From Arcuatula senhousia (Eukaryota; Mollusca; Bivalvia; Mytilida; Mytilidae): a stretch of 64,000 nucleotides of DNA. The DNA is taken from assembly GCA_963971305.1 (NCBI GenBank), contig OZ020309.1, forward strand, positions 11,029,001 to 11,093,000, given 5' to 3'. Every line of letters starts with the position of its first letter. The stretch's first letter is position 1. Both the position numbers and the translations under genes were made by a program. A model generated the notes under the pieces. That model did not search any database. It saw only the letters and a program-made list of their open reading frames with translations, and was not told where the DNA came from. Shown here piece after piece: positions 10,987 to 21,570 of this stretch.

Positions 10987-12640
10987 TCCCTCCCGGTACG
11001 CTTTTCAATGTGTAATTTTGTAGCTTGTAGCTTGTCATTAGTAGGACCTTTTTCTTGCTGTTGTGTATGGTGGTGCATTTCTGGATGGAATGCAATCTGA
11101 CAGTCTTCTTACTATTCTAAAGTTTCAAAGTCTTGCTCCAGAATTACTGAGCAAATTAATTTCACTGTTGAGTTGACTGTTTAAGGCAAGTCGTTGATGA
11201 AGACGAAAATAGCGATGGTCTAATGACTGTGCCTTGTGGAACTGCAGAGACTACATCCATTTCCTCCGACTAGTAAATGCTGTTTTCGTTCTTAAAGAAA
11301 ACTTTGGATCCAGTTGTTGGTGTTGTTCCGGATGCTGTAGAAGTTTATTTTTTTCAGAAGGTGTTAGTGGGGGTCTTGTCGAACGCCTTGGCAAAGTCCA
11401 ATAGGATAAAATATGGTATCGATTTGCAGGTCGTCTGAAAGTCCACTGGCTAGATCCTGAATAGTAGTGAGTAATTTAGTCTCGCAGGATCGTATGGAGC
11501 GGAAACTATGTTGAGCTGTAATGAGCATCGATTGCTGTTCTAGGTGGTTCATTATTTGTGAATGCAGAATTTGTTCCATTACTTTTGAGCAAAACGAGAT
11601 GAGTGCTACTGATCGATAGTTGGTCTTTGAGCTATTGTTGCCTTTTTGAAAACAGAGAAATTATATGTACCATGCACCAGTCTCGAAGGACAGTTCCACT
11701 GTCAAGTGGGGTCTAGAAGATGTATTTCAGAGCAGGTACTAGTTTAACTGCCAATTCCTAGATCAGGCAGGTTGAGATTAAGTTTGTGGGTGTTCATATT
11801 CTCAAGGAGCTTCTCTACATAGTTCTTTCCTACCACAGTATCTGACATTGATGGATATGGGCTTGGCTTTTTATCTGGCATTGAATTGGTATTCTATATG
11901 GTGAATGAGCCAATCAGAGTTCCGTAGTGGAGCTATATCAGATTCCTCTTGCTTCCTGCTTTTCACAAAAGACCACAATTTTTCCAGGATTCTGTTTGGC
12001 TTCTGGGCTGATGATATTGTTGATGTTATGTCTGTGTGCAGTTCTAATTTTACGTTCGAATTAAGCTTCAAGGCGTTTGTATCATCCGATGCCTTAACTA
12101 TTCTTTGAGTTGTTAGCGTTTTTGTTATTGAATAGCACAGCATCGTGGTCTCCTATACACCAGAGATGATCTTACATTTATCAATAAGCCATGGATGACT
12201 TGTGAAAAAGATCGAGGTCAAGGATGTTGTCTTCTCTTGTTGGAGTACTTACAATCTATTCTACTCCACATGGGCTTGGTATATTCAGATATTCTAATGA
12301 CATGTTTGTAGGGTATTTGTTATATGTTGTAGCTAGGCTCTCCCAATCAATATCTGGTAGATAAAAGTCACTTTATATCCAGAATTCGGATTTTGGGATG
12401 TCTGCTCAGAGTTTAGATACATGTACTTCCTCTAATATGTTCTTGGAATCAACTTCCGATGTGACCTAGATAGTCAAAAATTGATATCATAATTGATCTG
12501 AATTTGGATATCTAAGTTTGACTGCCATGTGCTCGTATTATCGATCTGATTTTGGATATCCACATTATTGTTTCGGCTCATGCCTCCATCTAATATGAGA
12601 AAATTCTAGTCTATAGAAATATGATAAACCTTTGCAAAAT
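10987..12640 (-). mobile_element. Degenerate non-LTR (LINE) retrotransposon
   Basis: The minus strand carries reverse transcriptase and endonuclease remnants in several frames. In order: an endonuclease-like LPDIDWESL near 12.35 kb and GDHDAVLF near 12.15 kb, a linker KLWSFVKSRKQEES (about 12.0 kb), the region QHSFRSIRSCETKLLTTIQDL (about 11.5 kb), LLDFAKAFDK (about 11.38 kb), VSAVPQGTV (about 11.25 kb) and a cysteine-bearing CTTI segment near 11.07 kb. This order fits an APE-endonuclease LINE of the CR1/jockey branch. Many stops and frame changes show that it is dead. Confidence 0.7.
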
Positions 12641-12871
12641 GGTATCAGCCAGGACAATTTTCTGTTCCCTTTACCACACCATGACATAATTTAAATTTGG
12701 TAAATTAGCACAACTAAGCAGATTAAAAGTTACCATAGTAAACCCTTTTCGTCATGTTCGATTCCTTTCAGCCCGCCACACCATTTCATACTAACATTAA
12801 GGTATTTTTATCCCGTGGATCTTTATATATTTTTGAAGAAAGTCACTTGAACAACCTCCCTTTACCATACC

Positions 12872-14278
12872 TTGACCAAATACCTTTACCAAACATCATG
12901 CGGTATGCCACATAACTACCTATGGAAATTATCTTTGTTTAAAAATTGTCAAAAAAAATTCTTGGAAAGGGTAGGGCTGTCCTTTTACCTGTATTCTTTT
13001 TTTACTCGTTATTTAGTTACTTTCAGTGCCTTTATTGTCTATTCTTCATTATCATTTTGGGGACAAACTTTCTCAAATAGTGTTTCATTGTTAGATCATT
13101 TTAAATCTAGATCATTTTCTGAGGTTCACTCTTTGAAAACGTTCGATTTTTCAACTTTATACACTACCTTGCCACACGAAAAACTAAAATGTCGCCTGAA
13201 AAAACTTCTCGAAAAAGCCTTTTCAAATTCAAGGAATTTTGTTGTTTTGGGTTATAATTCTACATTCTTTTCCAAAACATCTTTCAAAGATAAAATTTGT
13301 TACACACTGGAACAAGTTTGCAGTGTGCTTGATTTCCTCATTGACAACATGTTTGTCACCTTCGGAGGAGAGATTTTTCAACAACAAATCGGCATTCCAA
13401 TGGGCACAAACTGTGCTCCTCTCCTCGCCGATTTGTTTTTATACTCTTACGAGACTGAATTTCTTCAGGGACTCGTAAAGAACAAGAAGATGAAAGAGGC
13501 AAGGTCATTTAATCTTACATTCAGATATATTGACGATGTCCTTTCTATCAATAACACTTCATTTGGTAGTTGGATTCCTTCAATATATCCTCCGGAATTG
13601 GAGATTAAAGAGACCACCGAATCTAATTGCTTCACGTCTTTCTTGGATTTGCACCTCGAATTTGACCCAGGTGGTCATCTCAGTACAAAAATTTACGATA
13701 AACGAGACGATTTTAATTTTCAAATTATTAATTTTCCTAATCTACAGAGCAATATACCTACTTCTCCTGCATACGGTGTTTATATTTCTCAACTTATTCG
13801 ATATGCCAGAGCTTGCACACATTTCACAGATTTTTTTATCAGACACCGGTTTCTTCGTGACCGACTTTTGAAGCAGGGCTATAAGAAAATACGTCTCATA
13901 CGATCACTAAAAAAATTCTTTCTTCGTTATCAGCCACTAGTAGAAAAGTTCAAAATTGAGTTAAAAGATATGATAGTTAAATGTTTTAATTAGTGTTTGA
14001 CTGGTGTGCTGTACTGAGATGATCACCTCAATATCCCTATTGTGTCTCACAACTATGTTGTGTTCTATGGTCATTACCGGATCCTAAGATCGCAATGGAA
14101 GAGGGAGGTTTGGCGCCATAAAACCTGGTTTAACCCACCATTTCGTTTGAAATGCCTGTACCAAGTCAGGACCATTGCGATCCACCAGTTCTCCGGTATG
14201 ACTGATTCGTTTTTTGTCATTTTCTCTGGACTATGAGATTGATCATTCAAGTTCGGTAGTTTTGTTATTACCTTTATT
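12872..14278 (+). mobile_element. Penelope-like element with open reverse transcriptase
   Basis: An open frame of 373 codons (12872-13993, opening with TTG rather than ATG) covers the core of a Penelope-type reverse transcriptase. Motif A is FDFSTLYTTLP, motif B is QIGIPMGTNCAPLLADLFLY, motif C is FRYIDDVLSI with the catalytic YIDD, and FLDLHL follows. The C-terminal part holds YDKRDDFNFQIINFP, AYGVYISQLIRYARAC and LLKQGYKKI. The frame stops soon after, with no GIY-YIG endonuclease. The first 90 or so residues do not look like the family, so the true N-terminus is lost. The non-coding tail (13994-14278) includes GAAGAGGGAGGTTTGGCGCC and recurs at 18.8, 22.2, 6.0 and 42.6 kb. Confidence 0.85.
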
Positions 14279-15230
14279 TAGTAAACACTATTTGAGAAAT
14301 TAGCCATTATTCTCTATTCTTTAAACCACATCCACACTTTCATAATATTTTCATGTACCACATTATAAAACAATTTTTGGAATGAAAAGAGAAAATTTCA
14401 AACGTGCATTGTGTTTCAGACAAGTCTTCCGTCCAGGCTTGTGAATATGTCCGAAGACATACGTACAAAAAGAATTTTTTGGAAGACAGCGAATGTGCTC
14501 GTTAGCAAAAACGGGATTTCTGTCTCTAAGATGAGCAAAGATGTCGTAAAATAAGCCTTAGTCCAATTTGACCAACACTTAATCGATCGTAGGCGACTTT
14601 TTGGTCATATTTTGAGGTGAACCTCTGACATGTCTGATCAGCGAGACTTTTATTAATGATTTCTTGAAAAGTACACCTTTTTAAATGTTTGAAATTATTT
14701 TTGCTGAAGCAGCAATAGTTGAATCATAACTTTGCACTTTTACATAATCGGAAAATACGTCAATAATCTTAAGATAAAGCATTTGAAGTCACTTGTTTTG
14801 GGCGGATTTATTTTACATATTAACTTCCGACAAGCAGATGTTAAACTTCACTTGTATCCGAAAAAAAATTATCTTCGGGAACAGTTTCCGCATTCAATTT
14901 GAACAAAAACTATTCTAGAGAGTAGAGACAAACAAACCCTTTCAAATACCGTGACCTGAAAAACATGTCCCTCCATTACACACGCCTATATTTGATATCA
15001 ATCGAGAGGGAAAATTGTACACTTTCAACATATTTCAGTCGTTTATGGGTCATTCTAAAAAAATGGAGGAATTTCCAATTCCAAACTCGAAAAATTAATT
15101 TTACTTTAATTGTTCTGATTTTTATGTAATAAGTACTTCAAAGTCTTGGTAATTCATATATATTTTTTCGAGAGCTTAATGGCACCTCGTTAGTTTTGAA
15201 AACAAAATGATAAAAGGGAGTACATGCTCT
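14279..15230. other. Spacer, nothing recognised
   Basis: No coding signal was seen beyond the dispersed patch at 14284-14375 shared with 1643-1735. Confidence 0.4.
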
Positions 15231-15234
15231 TTTA

Positions 15235-16374
15235 TGTCAGTGATGTTACTTTAGAAAAATGTAAAAAAAAATGGAATAACAAATAAATCATCAAACATTT
15301 TATTTCCGAAAATAAAACTTGTCAATTTTGATGGATCTGACAAATTACTTGTATATTAATAGCGCTTTGTTATTCAAACATCATAAAAAACCCTACTACC
15401 TAAAAAATGTTAAAACATTCATTCTTTAATTTCAAAAATAACTACTAATATAATGGAAAGATCACTCAGTTTCCTCATATGTATAGATTTATTGCCTTGT
15501 GAAGTTTAACTAAGAAAAGTTTCATAGCATATCAGTGTTTCATTAAATTTTTACAGACATTTTTCATCCGGTAACATCATTGACATTTGTAACATCACTG
15601 ACGCAAATATGTCACAACACTATATGTAATACCTACCCAATTCAGTATACTATACACTGACAGCAACTATACAATTCCCACTTTTATGATCGATTTCTAT
15701 GTTTTTAAAAAATTGTGGAAGAGAAAAAAAGAGCATAAAAAGCTATTTAAATTTTGGTTGGTGACATCGCTGACACTTTGTCAGTGATGTTACTTTCAAT
15801 TGACATTGATGTTACATTTGTCAGTGATGTTACCAACATCATTTTCAATATTAGGCAGAATCTACTTAGAGATATTATATTGTTACAGTCTATTTCTGTA
15901 AGATAATACATTGTCTATCAAGCAACCAACTAATATTCAAAATAAGTTATTTATGAAAAGCACAAATGATGCGAAAGTGTCAGTGATGTTACTACAAAAT
16001 GTCAGTGATGTTGGTTACATCACTGACAAATTTGATGTTAAAGTGATTTAATACTTCAACTACAGAAGAATCACTAAAAGTCATGGTAGTTAAACAATGT
16101 GTGTTTCATGCTTCATTTAGATTTGTACTGGTTTCAGACAAATCCCTCTCTTTGTGTATAGAATTATGAGTAACAATACTGACAATAAAAAAATATGCAT
16201 ACGGTCTGCTATACATTTCTAACATTTGTCATCATACCATGCTATTTTCACAGTAGGTGTTTTTGTTTTATAAAGTAATATACCCAGCTTAAAAAGACGG
16301 CATCTTTATTTTCAATAAATGGATGAAGATCTCGCTTTAAGAAGATGGAAATTAAGATGGTAACATCACTGACA
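15235..16374. repeat. Cluster of TGTCAGTGATGTTAC motifs in both orientations
   Basis: The 15-mer TGTCAGTGATGTTAC or a close variant occurs forward at 15235, 15779, 15801 (variant), 15819, 15978 and 16000 (variant). Its reverse complement GTAACATCACTGACA, or a variant, lies at 15571, 15589, 15761, 16014 and 16360. The spacing is irregular and both orientations mix, so it is not a simple tandem repeat. No gene or known element explains it. Confidence 0.8.
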
Positions 16375-16639
16375 TGTAATTTGAAAAAGGCTTTCCCAAA
16401 ACTCAAACTTTTTTGTAGAAGAGAAATGAGTTCTAAAAACTGACTTTTTCTGTAAAAGTAATTGATATTCACAGTTTTGTACAAAGAAATGTTATTCAAT
16501 AGCATGTTTTCAGGTTTAAAATAATACATGTAGTTGAGATTTTGATTTTGGAACGGGCAGTTTTTTTCCGTACCGCACAGTGACTCTAACAATATATTGA
16601 TAGAGGGGAGCAAGTCCCTGTGGCTTATTGGAACGATTC

Positions 16640-16760
16640 AATTCTGTCCGGTCCTACTAATAAACGTCCGGCTGCGTCCGAGTGCGTCCGGCAGAGTAAA
16701 ATGTCCGGCTTTATATAAAAAGCGCCTGGTAGAGCAGAAAAAGCGTCCGGAGGGAAATGC
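16640..16760 (+). repeat. Clustered GTCCGG words
   Basis: GTCCGG, mostly as CGTCCGG, occurs six times in about 110 bp, in a locally GC-richer patch inside A+T-rich DNA. Spacing is irregular. No function is assigned. Confidence 0.5.
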
Positions 16761-16935
16761 AACAAGTTACCGGTTGTAAAAAGAAAACTTATATTCGACT
16801 GAAAAGATGAGCACCCAAAAGCACTAAAAAAACTTTGTTGGCGCCTAGTTTAAAAAGAAAATGTTTTAAGTAAATGTTTTTTTTCCACAAATCTCCACAA
16901 ACGATCGACTATAATTTCACAATTGAAAACTGTTC

Positions 16936-17125
16936 AGCGCACAGAAATGCCGGTTAAGTAACAAGATACATAAATAAGTGAGACTGTAAGAATTTATAGC
17001 AAACAGAAATACCGATTAGGTAACAAGATGCATAAAAAAGTACAAGTAAGAATTTATAGCACACAGAAATGAAATACCAGTTAGGTAACAAGACAGATAG
17101 ATAAGTACGAGTAAGAATTTATTCC
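16936..17125 (+). repeat. Three-copy tandem repeat, about 60 bp
   Basis: Units begin with CAGAAAT at 16942, 17004 and 17064. Each carries GGTAACAAGA (first unit AGTAACAAGA), a run like ATACATAAATAAG, and GTAAGAATTTAT. Confidence 0.75.
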
Positions 17126-17163
17126 TAGTTGTATTCGTTATTCCAGTAATATCCCAGTTAGCA

Positions 17164-17844
17164 TGCTTATGTTGGGCCAACGTTGGCAATTGGTCGTCAG
17201 GTTGGCAAAATGTTACGGTTGGCAAAGCAACGTTGTGCCAACATTGGCACTAAGTAGTAATTGAGAATTGATGGTCAGGTTTATTTTTTGTCCGAACACC
17301 TTTCAAAAGAATGATTGAATTAAGTTGGATTAAATTACAAAATGATGACAGTTCAAATTTATCATACTTTTTGAGCAAAACTATTGTCAAACGTTGGGCC
17401 AACGTATACCCAACATTGGATAATAAAATACTCTACCATTAATGATTGAAGATTTGAATAGTTCTGTTAATAGTGTTTATGGATAAAGATCCTGACACTG
17501 ATTCATAACTGTTCAGAAAGCTTTTGAAAATCCTGAATGCTTATGTTAGCCTAACGTTGGTCATGCGTTTGACAAAGGAAGAGTCTTTATTCACAGTTTG
17601 AACACAAATTATTAAAGCCTTATACATGTTCCATCAGTCATATAAATTACATAATCGATAATTTTATATTTTTAACTTAAAGTAAACCATTCGTTTCATA
17701 TTTTGTCTGTTCTTCTAAAAAACAATGTTGGCCAAACGTTGGTCCAACTTTGGCCAACAATGAATATTTTGGGCTTACGTTTGCCCAACTTGCACGTTGG
17801 GCCAACGAAGTTCTACAACAAAGGGCCAACCTAACATGATAAGT
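17164..17844. mobile_element. MITE-like element built of GTTGGGCCAAC repeats
   Basis: The left end GCTTATGTTGGGCCAAC is mirrored by the right end GGGCCAACCTAACATGATAAG. Within it GTTGG and CCAAC words recur many times (17172-17250, 17393-17420, 17548-17560, 17726-17830), many as the palindrome TTGGGCCAA. There is no transposase frame. The exact ends and target duplication were not settled. Confidence 0.55.
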
Positions 17845-18079
17845 AGGAAGGTGTGCCACTCTAGGTAAGAATGTACTTTTAATTTCCCATACACAAAAGG
17901 TTAAATCTTTTTGGCGACAACTGTCGCCTCAGTTCTATTTCATGTTAAGTCGTGTGCAGTCATGCAGAACATTTTATAATATCCATAGGGTCTTGAAGTT
18001 AAATCCTTCATAATCACACTTTTGTCATATACAATTTGTACAGGGCAACTGCTTCTGTTCTCCCTCCGTAGAAGTCAAC

Positions 18080-18270
18080 TCGTGGTTCTAAGGCTGGAAT
18101 CAACCTGACACCGACGGAAGATGTGCACACTGTAAAGCTTTACCCTGTATAAAGAGGCAGGAGAGAACAGTATCAACTAATATGATGTGACATCACTCTA
18201 CCCGTTTGTCAACAAGACCGGAAAGGTACCCAAAGGACATCCCATCATCATCACAGGGAATTTACATAGG
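18080..18270 (+). pseudogene. Relic of a family-B DNA polymerase (motif A region)
   Basis: The frame through 18183-18262 reads YDVTSLYPFVNKTGKVPKGH followed by P, the DxxSLYP motif A of protein-primed type-B DNA polymerases with the downstream P.GHP. Just upstream, TVKLY and KEAGENSIN appear in shifted frames with a stop before YDVT, as expected for the segment leading into motif A. Such polymerases are carried by Polinton/Maverick elements and related linear plasmids and viruses. No other module (integrase, protease, capsid) was recognised, so only a scrap remains. Confidence 0.55.
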
Positions 18271-18424
18271 TACGAAGTGTTGAATCTTGTTCTATCTCTT
18301 TGTCGAAATCGCATCCCATTTTTCTACGTAGTCGTACCCTTCTGTTTCCAAATAAGTCTTCTTCTCTAAGGTCCGTTGATGTAGATCATTCATAAACATG
18401 TTTCTGACGGTAGCAATCCGTTTT

Positions 18425-18720
18425 GCAATAAACTCCCCGTTTTGCAATATTTTTTTTCTTTGTTTTAGGTACACAATAGTTCCAAATGATCATCGATGAA
18501 GTTTAAGATAAAAAAAAAATATTTTTAGATATAAATTAATATGATTTAACTACTTTATTGCAAAACGGGTTAATTACAATATGTTCCGTTTTATGCACAC
18601 ACCTCCCCGTTTTGCAATAAAATATTTTTTCTTTGATTTATTATCATTTATGCACATAATGGTTTCAAATGGTTACCACTTAAGCTTGAAATAACAAATA
18701 TTGTTTTTAAACACAAAGAA
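18425..18720 (+). repeat. CCCCGTTTTGCAATA repeat pair
   Basis: CTCCCCGTTTTGCAATA occurs at about 18432 and 18604, each followed by T-rich sequence with TTTTCTTTG. Further parts (GGTTTCAAATGGTTACCACT) recur with the copy at 20218-20350. An inverted TTGCAAAACGGG lies at 18558-18569. Confidence 0.6.
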
Positions 18721-18764
18721 AAGGCTCCAAGGAGCCTGAATCGCTTACCTGGTCTAAATAAGAC

Positions 18765-19122
18765 TTTCTTCGTTATCATCCACTAGTAGAAAAGTTCAAA
18801 ACTGAGTTAAAAGATATGATAGTTAATTGTTTTAATTAGTGTTTGACTGGTCTGCTGTACTGAGATGATCACCTCAATATCCCTATTGTGTCTCACAACT
18901 GTGTTGTGTTCTGTGGTCATTACCGGATCCTAAGATCGCAATGGAAGAGGGAGGTTTGGCGCCATAAAACCTGGTTTAACCCACCATTTCGTTTGAAATG
19001 CCTGTACCAAGTCAGGACCATTGCGATCCACCAATTCTCCGGTATGACTTATTAGTTTTTGTCATTTTCTCTGGACTATGAGATTGATCATTCAGGTTCG
19101 GTAGTTTTGTTATTACCTTTAT
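18765..19122 (+). mobile_element. 5'-truncated Penelope-like element copy
   Basis: Matches 13916-14275 closely: the end of the reverse transcriptase (CTTTCTTCGTTATCA) and the whole tail with GAAGAGGGAGGTTTGGCGCC. 5' truncation is usual for target-primed insertion. Confidence 0.8.
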
Positions 19123-19199
19123 TAGCTATCACCCATAGAAAAAACATATTCTGAAAACAAAACACCCGATGGATCCTTTAGCTCAATATTTGTCATTCT

Positions 19200-20200
19200 A
19201 ATAGGCCAGACACACAATTGCCTTACCTTTACGGGGCTCTAAGACAACCATGTCCCTATGAACACATTTGTAAAGCTAAGTGAGCTAAACAATTAAGCAA
19301 GTACTAGCTATTCTCTATATGCAATAGTTTCATTCTATAGGGCAAAAACATGCAAAAATGTCATTTTTGACCTTCAAAGGGCCGTAAATCCTTTAAGGAG
19401 TCGTCTGAAAATTTAGACCCAATGGAGCTTTTGATGATGAAGCAGTAGCATGGCATAGGATTTCATCTATCTCTTATACTTTTTGATATACAAGCACAAA
19501 ACACTGGTCTGACTCTCTGGTCTATTTATAGTAACATCTATTATGTTATTTGACGGATCAGTATGTTATTTGACGGATCAGAATTCGAAACACAAAGTTT
19601 GGTGCAGGACACCCTTAGAATCAACCATACCGAGTTTCATTAAATTTTGTTTACTATTATCAGAGAAGATTTTTGAAAAAAAAAGTTTGAAAAATTGCTA
19701 TTTTTCACCTTTAAGGGGCCATAACCCCATTTAGGGGCCATCTGACAACCTCGACCCAATTGAGACATTTGTTAACCTGAATGAGTTGAACATTTAAGCA
19801 AGCATCAGCTTTTCTGTATCTGCTGTAGTTTTCACTCTATAGGTCAAAAACATGAAACAGTAATTGTTTACATTTAAGAGGCCGTTAACCCTTGAAGGGA
19901 TCATCTGACAACTTCGACTCATTAAATATTTATGTAGAACTTTTGATGCTGAAGCAGTAGCGTGGCATCTTATTTATCTATATCTCATACTTTACAAGCC
20001 AAAAAAAAAAACAACAGTAGTCTGACCGCTCTGGTTTATTTTAAGCAACGGTAGCTAGGTTTTTGACGGATCAAAAATCGAAACTCAAGTTTGGTGTAGG
20101 ACACATTAAGGATCAACCATACCAAGGTTCATTAAATTCTGTTCAGTGGTTTCAGAGGATGGCGATTTTTGAAAATTGTTAACAAACGACAACGACGTAC
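19200..20200 (+). repeat. Diverged tandem units of the GGGCCATAACCCC family
   Basis: Blocks such as AAGGGGCCATAACCCC, CATCTGACAAC, TGAGTTGAACATTTAAGCAA and CTGTATCTGCTGTAGTTTTC recur two to three times with drift. They are the same unit type as the array at 49.2-51.85 kb. A 20-bp direct duplication TATGTTATTTGACGGATCAG lies at 19541 and 19562. Confidence 0.65.
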
Positions 20201-20217
20201 GCCAATTGATGGCATAG

Positions 20218-20460
20218 CTCCGTTTTTTGCACAGAACTCCCAGTTTCACAATAATATTTAATCTCTGTTTTGTTATCATTTATGCGCACAATGGTTTCAA
20301 ATGGTTACCACTGTAATCCTAAAAGAACAGATATTGTTTTAAACATAAAAAATAGGAATACACAAGATGATTTAAAATTGAGTTGTTAACAATATGATTT
20401 GTTCATTGGTAAGATCTTCCCGTTTCGCGATAATTTTTTTTCTTTGCTGCTTTATTATTA
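20218..20460 (+). repeat. CCCCGTTTTGCAATA family, third and fourth copies
   Basis: ACTCCCAGTTTCACAATAAT with GGTTTCAAATGGTTACCACT at 20240-20320, then TTCCCGTTTCGCGATAATTT at 20418, repeat the pattern of 18425-18720. Confidence 0.5.
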
Positions 20461-21430
20461 TACCCCTGTTACATTTACGATATTCTCTTTCGAGTTGTAT
20501 AATGCTTTTCAAGATTGATAGTTGTACGAGTTCTTACGATATCTTATTCAAACCTTTTCCGAAATGTTTTCCATCTTTTACGTATTCTGATTATTTTTGC
20601 CTGTACGAATAGAGTCCGATATATTAAACGTGCATCCCGTGATAATGCCATGGCGGTCGAGTTTGGCCAAGGTTCTAGGCTAATGTTAAGACAACTGAGT
20701 GCTAAGTATCATTATTTAATCGTGGGGTCTTTGATGGTAAAAGGATTCTAAGCTTTCTAGTTTCTAGTTCTACAGTTTATTATATACACATTTAATAACG
20801 GCATTCACAAACATATTTACAATGAGGTCAAACAAAGTGCAGGATGAATTTAAACTAGTCTTTAAAAATCTTGAAATTCACAAAACATATTTCACTGCTT
20901 CTGTTTATAAAAATTATGAATAAAAGTAACTATTACGACGCCAAAAGTTCTTAGTTATCCAAGACTTAACAACTAGCACTTTAACATATCTGAGGAACTC
21001 TCCACGGCAATACTTCCTGTGTAGGCAAGATAGTCCGTATTCACATTAACATCAACATCAAGAACTGCATTGATACCATTTGGCTAACAACATCAGTTCC
21101 AAAACACCAATACATCTTATAACACTAGAACTGGCTATACCTGCGTACGCTACAGCTAACAGTTATTCCTCGTGATAACCAAACACTATCATAAGGATCC
21201 TCAAAACATCAACCTCAAACAATCTCTATAGTAGTCCTAAAGTGTTTCTAGGTAAAATCATACCCATAAATGAAAACCTAAGGGTCTTATATAGTAACCA
21301 ACACCAAATCTGCACCAACAACTACTTAACATTCCAATCAGCATATTCTCATTTCAATGTGCAATTTCCCCTTTTCTTTGGATGAGGATTTACCGGAAAG
21401 GGTAGGGAAGACAAAATGACGACAATAGGG
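20461..21430. other. Spacer, nothing recognised
   Basis: Short open frames at 20394-20751 overlap and have no recognisable domain. The patch 21000-21430 is less A+T-rich and lacks coding frames. Confidence 0.35.
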
Positions 21431-21570
21431 AAACATTGTTGCGGCGAAAAACTGACCAGAAATAATAAAAAGGAACTATATTGAAAATAAGAATTTATTA
21501 CTGAGGTATAAAAAAATTAACATATAGTACATGCAAAAGCTTTGGTTGCTGTATTTTTTTTTCAATAGAT

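Noticed and set aside
20394..20751. Overlapping 72- and 78-codon frames
   Set aside because: They overlap in different frames, overlap repeat sequence at the left, and show no domain.
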